Positions 58,926 through 64,000 of a stretch of DNA of 64,000 bases are shown one piece after another (within the stretch, counting starts at the first letter, position 1; each line of letters begins with the position of its first letter). The stretch is taken from contig NC_080671.1 of the NCBI RefSeq assembly GCF_030247195.1, forward strand, positions 72,043,412-72,107,411, written 5' to 3'. The stretch is from Topomyia yanbarensis (taxonomy: Eukaryota; Arthropoda; Insecta; Diptera; Culicidae). A program made the translations under genes and the position numbers. The notes below the pieces were generated by a model that had not been told where the DNA came from, made no database searches, and saw nothing but the letters and a program-made list of their open reading frames with translations.

Positions 58926-60314
58926 AAACTTCCTCAAATTTGATACTGGTTGTAGATTTTGAGGTACTTGACACTTTCCGTTTTGGTAATTGTTGGTGTT
59001 CAGCGTTTTCCGAGCGGGGTAGACCTTAATGCACCGTTTTTTCACAGAACTGGCACGTATTAGTTTGTACTTGATATATGCAAAGAATGCTCTGTGCAAT
59101 GGTACTATCGTATTTTGTTTTGTACAGCAGAGACAGAAAGGAAGAAATCGATCGATTCACTGACACTTCCACCACAAACACTTTATTTCAATTATTTAAA
59201 ATATTAGGAAATAATTCCTACATGTGTCCTTCGGAATGGATTCCATTTCTCCCAAATTTTACATGAATCTGCAAGCAAGCGGTGTCCGATCTTGCAGCTG
59301 AACATTGATTTTCTCATCATGTTAATTAGCATTATCACACACACAACCATGCGATCATAGTTATTCCAAACGAATGGTTTCGCCTGCGCCAATTTGTTAA
59401 AGGTTTACATAAAAGGTTGGAACCCAATAAATCGAAATAAATTTTATTGAATATTCTGAAAGTACATACTTTTGAAAATATCTGTGCGAAATTTTATCCT
59501 GATCGGAGCACTAGATTTTTCAACTACAGCCGTTCGCAGCGCGCTGGTTCTTCCGCGTATGAAGTTAACACAAAACTTTAAACACAATTATCTCGGAACT
59601 AAGTTCATTGAGTACCGTTGGGGTGAACGTGATATCGCAAAAAGTATTAATCCGATTTTCATATTTTTTTTAATTGTTTAATTTTGATTCTTAGCCATTC
59701 ATTTTTGTTTAAAATTTTGAACACCACAAAACTCAATTTTTTGGTTAAAATGCTTTTTTTTGCGGGAAATTTTTTTTATTGGGAAACCGATCCGTTCAAG
59801 TACACCACAATACATATTTCTTCAATAATCTTTTTACTTTTTTTATTTCAGTTGAGCGGTTCGGATTGGAGAGCGTTCATCGCAAACCTCGCTCCGGGGA
59901 TTGGACCATAACTCCGCCAACTTTCAATATTTTTTTTAATTCAACTTATTTTTTCGAACCTCAATAGCACTACCAACGAGCTATATTTTGCTTTTTCAAA
60001 AAAAATTGCGCTAAACGCTTTAAAAAAAAAATCATGAACTTAGCTTCCTTTTTCGCCACAACGTTGTATATAACCCCTTAAACGTTAAGAGCGCTAAACG
60101 CCTAACAGAAAAGGTAACTTCCGTAAGTCTAACTTTTCACCCACAGAAAGTGTTTCACATCACGAATGCGCGGTTTTATGTGCGTCTTCAAAAATCACCA
60201 TATTTGGCCGGAGCACCATTTCTTGCTTCTGCGACTCACTCTACAGATTACTGCGGCAAGCATTAAAGTAACAGTTTCTTTTGTTCTTCAGACAAGGCAC
60301 ACATTTTAAAAGTA
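58926..60314. repeat. diverged continuation of the duplication, copy 2
   Basis: 58926-59152 matches 47926-48192 with deletions of 6 and 29 bases; 59153-59384 matches 49750-49990; 59893-60314 matches 50005-50428. The intervening 59385-59892 has no counterpart in copy 1 and no recognised feature beyond T-rich runs and a 69-codon ORF. The first part includes the LINE ORF1 zinc-knuckle remnant (minus strand, CIYQVQTNTCQFCEKTVH). Confidence 0.75.
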
Positions 60315-61449
60315 GGGGAATGTGTTCGGTTGTCGGCACACTTTTGTTTTTGGCTCACAAAATTACTCCAATTGAACAATATATGGGAATAAGCATACCA
60401 ATGGAACGCTAGAGGCCTTAGCTAATAACTTATGAAAAAAATAATTTATTATGGTAACTTGAAAAAAATTATTAACAATTTAGTAAAATGATAATTTTTT
60501 ACCATTTTGAAAATGTGGTCGGTTGTCGGCACCCTAAGAAAATTTACTGAAAATAGAAAAATATGAATTATAATCATTAAGATTCAAAGGGAAAAGGAAA
60601 TTTATTCATTTCAACTACCATCAAAGGCATTATGAACATCATTCTTCATCATAACCATAATATGTGTATGTGAAAAACTAGTGCGAATATTACGCACTGG
60701 TTTGGCACTGACGGATCGGATTCACTACAATTGAGTTAGTTTTAGGCAGTCCATTTTCTACCAATGTTTCAGACAGATCAGATAGAGGTCAACCAAAAGG
60801 GGAGCGGTGCTACAGGGTTAAACCCTCTCCCCTCCTCACACCAAATTGTCTGGTCGTGACAATCTTGTATATACAGTGCTACCTAGCGGTGTAAACCCGA
60901 CCAAGTGGGCTTTCTTTATGTAAATGTAAAACGCTAAACTGAATGTCGCCTTCCTGGTTTTCAGAATGGTGCCAAAGATCGATCTCAAGTATCTATTCAT
61001 AAAGCCCATCTCAAAAAACCCTTATTGATTAGGATATTGAGAGCATTTGCCACAGTGCCGACAATTGATTTTGGAGTGCCGACAATTGATTTTAGTAACC
61101 TTTTTGAAAACTGATCAAAAAAAATTGTGGCGAACACTTCGATGCCATTCAATGTTGAATCACAAAATAAAATAAATTCACATCGTAAATATTCAATGCG
61201 CATACTTTTTCGATCGATTTACTTCTTTCTATAACACTAAGAAATCATCAAAAAAAACTTGTGTGAAAAGTGTTAAAAAATATATTGATTGTAGAACAGA
61301 ACATTCGAGTCTGTTTGCTTCAGTAATCGACACAAAAAGATCGTGCTAATATAATATTTATCAGAATGTTCATCTCTGGTTTCTGTCAAAAGGTAGGGCT
61401 GCCGACAGTGCCAAAGGGCGACCAGTGCCGGCAACCGACCACTTTCCCC
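60315..61449. mobile_element. TA-flanked DNA element, complete copy
   Basis: TA at 60313-60314 and 61450-61451. Ends GGGGAATGTGTTCGGTTGTC and CGGCAACCGACCACTTTCCCC are imperfect complements. The motif GTCGGCAC recurs inside (about 60332, 60524) and its complement GTGCCGACAATTGATTTTGG twice near 61050-61075. No transposase was found. TA flanks suggest Tc1/mariner-type mobilisation. Confidence 0.6.
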
Positions 61450-61451
61450 TA

Positions 61452-62224
61452 ACTATTTTTGTTGTTCGCTTCGCACTGGCTCGGGCAGAAGCACAATGAG
61501 TTTCGTGACCATTGTCATTGGTGGTTAAAAATAGCGATCTTTTTCAACTGATTCTCAACCAAACGAGCTACAAATTTATTGAAAGTCGCCGAAAAAAAAA
61601 AGAAATATATATTTCTATATTGTCCCTTAAATACTACGATTACATTACAATTTGGCTTTCAAGTTACACAGTTTTGGAAAGGAACGGCCTTCGAAAATTT
61701 GCAATTTGAATCGTTTAATGATCTTATGTTGGAAATGTTGCGTAAATATAATAAACTATCCTATCCAGAAAGTATTAAAACTATCCACAGAATATCTTGG
61801 AACGAGTCTTATTGGAATTCATTGTAGAATGGCAAAAAGCACAGAAAGATTTCGGGATCTCTCGGAAAGAAAAATAACAAAAAATGATAGGTTCACATGG
61901 TAATAAAGCTTGTCCACAGCAAATATTTTATCCAGAGAGGGAACAAGGACTAGTTGTCTGTCTGAGTGATGTTGGTTTTCCACTGATTGAAGAAGATCTA
62001 TGGTATATTGTGGATAGATGTTTCATCAAAGTTGAAATAACCGGGCTACCCATGAAGGCATAACAGTTCCATTCGAATTTTTTGTCAAAAATGAACTATC
62101 TAGAGGATCGCCTTTTGTTCACCTGCAATTTACAATACACAAATAAAACTACCAGCTTTATTAAGAAAGCTTCCAAAAAATACCATTTTATTGTTGCAAG
62201 AACAATATTCATTGGGCTCTACCC
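61452..62224. other. unassigned, weak pogo-like coding traces
   Basis: Plus-strand ORFs at 61512-61903 overlap in three frames without clear motif. Around 61935-62065 one frame reads EREQGLVVCLSDVGFPLIEE and DLWYIVDRCF, loosely like the CENP-B-type DNA-binding region of pogo/Tigger transposases. The resemblance is weak and no catalytic region follows. Confidence 0.25.
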
Positions 62225-62436
62225 CATTTGGCATAATGTGATATAACATAATGCCATTTGGCATAATGTCATATGGCATAATGACCATTTGGCATAATGG
62301 TTATTTGGCATAATAGTCAGTTGGCATAAAGGTGACTTGGCATAATGGCAATTTGGCATAAAGACCATTTGGCATAACACCATTTGGCATAACGCCATTT
62401 AGCATAATTCTATTTGGTATAATTTTTATTTGGCAA
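62225..62436. repeat. 16-17-bp minisatellite, TTGGCATAA core
   Basis: About twelve units of the form ATTTGGCATAATGNNC. The TTGGCATAA part is well conserved while three or four bases between cores vary (GTC, ACC, GTT, AGTC, GGTG). Adjacent units can pair (ATGCCA/TGGCAT). There is no flanking leader, no identical long repeats and no spacers of CRISPR length. Confidence 0.85.
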
Positions 62437-62505
62437 AGTGGACATTGGATTAACGACAAGTTAGCATCTAAGGATTTCATTCTACTTACGTAAATTTTTA
62501 AATAG

Positions 62506-62695
62506 AAATTTTGACAATCTTTCTATTTAAGAACAGCTCATGTTTAAAAGAAGGGAAAATCATCAATGATGTATACCAAACTATCTAGTCTGTACTTATC
62601 CTAATTATTGAAAGATAAATGACATACTTTACTGAAAATTCATCCTTCTTTTAATTATGAGCTGTTCTTTAATGCGAAAGTTTGCAAATTTCTAA
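62506..62695. repeat. inverted repeat, ~55-bp arms
   Basis: AAGAACAGCTCATGTTTAAA with AGAAGG (about 62529-62556) pairs with CCTTCTTTTAATTATGAGCT and GTTCTT (about 62642-62672); weaker pairing extends outward to GAAATT/AATTTC. It is probably a small foldback element next to the minisatellite. Confidence 0.6.
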
Positions 62696-63152
62696 TTTCA
62701 AATTTCCACAATTTATGATATCTTACTCAAAGCAAATTTTACTTTTAAAATCCTTGAGTAAATAAATTCAGTAAACTAAGCATTTGTTCTGGTTCTGTTT
62801 CTTTCAATAGTTTATGTGCAAATTAAAACAAAATAAATTATATTCAATGATTTTATTCGTATTAACGGTCATAGGGATTAGAAAATTTAATTAAAAAAAT
62901 CATCTTTATTGAGAGCCCAGATTTGCTGTTATTACTTGAAGATAATCAATAGTATCAAAATTTTGTAAGTTCGTAACAATTTTGCAGTTTCGCATCAATT
63001 ATCTGATCTTTGGTACGACGCTTCTTCTCGGAGGTTAGTGACATATGCGCCAAGATTTGTGAAGCGATAAATTTTTCCTCTAGTTTCAGTTCTTCGATGA
63101 TATGCATCAGACCAGCACTGCGACCCACCAGACGATTCCAATGACCATTATC
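62696..63152. other. unassigned AT-rich stretch
   Basis: A minus-strand frame (63269-62955) reads AGLMHIIEELKLEEKFIASQ and KRRTKDQIIDAKLQNCYELT; the C-terminal part is hydrophilic and helical-looking but not recognised. The frame's N-terminal part lies in family A repeat. Confidence 0.3.
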
Positions 63153-63727
63153 ATTAAAAATAGAATTTTTATTTTTGATGCCAGATGTCTTTAAGGTGCA
63201 TGAAACGTCAAGATTTGATGCAAACTCAAAAAAAAATTGACAAAAATTTACTTTTTTCGATTTTGGCACATTTTTGCCTTTCTCATATAGAAAGGTTATG
63301 AAATCCCCTTAAATCATCCCTCAGACCAACACCCCCCCAGCCCTCATACCCCTCCCCCTCCCAACTCCATCATCTTTAAACCACCACCATATCACAAAGC
63401 ATACCAAATTAAGCTGGGGAGTCGTTCGTTCGTGGGATTTTCGCCCTCCTCACACACCCACCCCCGCAAAATGAGTTAGGAAGCAGATAACATTGAACTA
63501 ATGCTGATTAGGCTAATTAAGTATGATATTTTTTTGTTTCAAGTGTTTCACCGTCAACACGTATCTCATCAAGTTCGTGGCTGGCAAGCCATTGGGTATA
63601 AGTGAAAAGTGTACTAAGACTGTAATGGACATTTCCACAATTATGTTGAAAATGATCTGCCACCGAGCCGTAGTTTATAGAAATGAGAAAGGCACAATTG
63701 ACCGGTAGGTGGGTTAAAACAGATTTT
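63153..63727 (+). mobile_element. interspersed repeat family A, 5'-truncated copy
   Basis: Begins inside the unit (AGAATTTTTATTTTTGATGC), reaches a unit start TTTTTGCCTTTCTCATATAG at about 63273, which passes after about 30 bases straight into the tail (CCTTAAATCATCCCTCAGAC), and ends ...GGTGGGTTAAAACAGA. The abrupt jump indicates an internal deletion. Confidence 0.7.
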
Positions 63728-63825
63728 TTTGTATGTATTCAAATAGTTTTCATTTTTATTTAAAAATCTACAACAAACGATTTTGTTGGATATATTTCCA
63801 CCAGTTAATGCTTAAATGAAAAAAA

Positions 63826-64000
63826 AACATCCATCATGTCTTAAACCAGGGAACTTTTTGGCAAACGCATTGATAAGAGCCTTTCCAAATCTGTTAAAAT
63901 CACTTCTGGATGCAATTCAACGTCGATCTCATCAGCAATTTCGATAAGCTTAGACAATACTGCTCTATAGAGAGATTCTGATTTGCTTGTCATCAGAGCA
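63826..64000 (-). pseudogene. MULE (Mutator-like) transposase fragment at window edge
   Basis: From the window end, the minus strand reads ALMTSKSESLYRAVLSKLIE, then VELHPEVILTDLER; a one-base frameshift is followed by ALINAFAKKFPGLRHDGCFF. This matches the MULE domain pattern (LLt.Kte..Y..lf..l......P..ilTDFE.AlinAf...FPg....gCfFH), including the catalytic Asp of TD-E. The coding sequence breaks off in a T/A run at about 63826. The upstream part lies outside the window. Confidence 0.7.

Noticed and set aside
62225..62436. CRISPR-like array
   Set aside because: Units are 16-17 bp with 3-4-base variable linkers, no spacer-length unique sequence, and the context is eukaryotic.

Overview
This window looks like repeat-rich insect nuclear DNA, most likely from a culicine mosquito (Aedes-type). 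That is inferred from ITmD37E-type transposase remnants, many long-armed foldback/MITE elements, tRNA-derived SINEs, and R1-, I- and CR1-like LINE fragments. Nothing suggests a bacterial or viral genome: there are no operons, no dense ORFs, no rRNA or CRISPR, and introns look spliceosomal. Only one stretch looks like an ordinary host gene: an exon at 36873-37188 (acceptor cag, donor gtaagt) encoding a signal-anchor-like N-terminus and a cysteine-rich LRRNT-like segment. Nearly everything else is transposon-derived or unannotatable AT-rich DNA.

Layout. 1-2780: an unrecognised broken coding remnant (minus strand) and a 1.8-kb hexanucleotide satellite. 3234-4010: dead LINE ORF1 with a zinc-knuckle remnant. 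5923-14917: copies of an interspersed repeat ('family A') with a ~490-bp internal tandem unit, two foldback elements and a dead ITmD37E transposase. 15017-21787: two tRNA-derived SINEs, a 1.76-kb foldback with an exact 8-bp target duplication that interrupts a LINE flank, a TTAA-flanked foldback and a MITE. 21788-25480: mostly single-copy non-coding DNA. 25500-33300: a nest in which a long foldback (26079-31025) contains a truncated I-clade LINE, which itself contains a 492-bp derivative of the 8-bp-TSD element; R1, CR1-like and ITmD37E remnants follow. 33770-35245: a TTAA-flanked foldback and another LINE ORF1 remnant. 35250-38830: the host-gene exon and its presumed flanks.

38831-61449 is dominated by a large direct duplication. 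Positions 38831-44172 recur at 53584-58925 at a constant offset of 14753 with no indel. The block holds a Tc1 element with IR/DR-type ends, an AT-rich tract and the 3' part of a CR1-like LINE. The copies remain related out to 50690 / 60577, but there they differ by indels. Copy 2 lacks 3.75 kb of the LINE's 5' part and lacks a 1557-bp LTR-like insertion, for which it preserves the empty site. A second CR1-like LINE (50691-53583) lies between the copies, and its 5' end meets the start of copy 2. The right end carries a TTGGCATAA minisatellite, a further family A copy and the edge of a MULE transposase.

I found no functional multi-gene system. The main biological interest is in how the elements interact: a SINE and a LINE sharing a 3' tail, element-in-element nesting, IR/DR termini, a sequence module shared by unrelated foldbacks, and a structurally informative duplication. 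All element assignments come from motifs and ends read by eye; no database search was possible.
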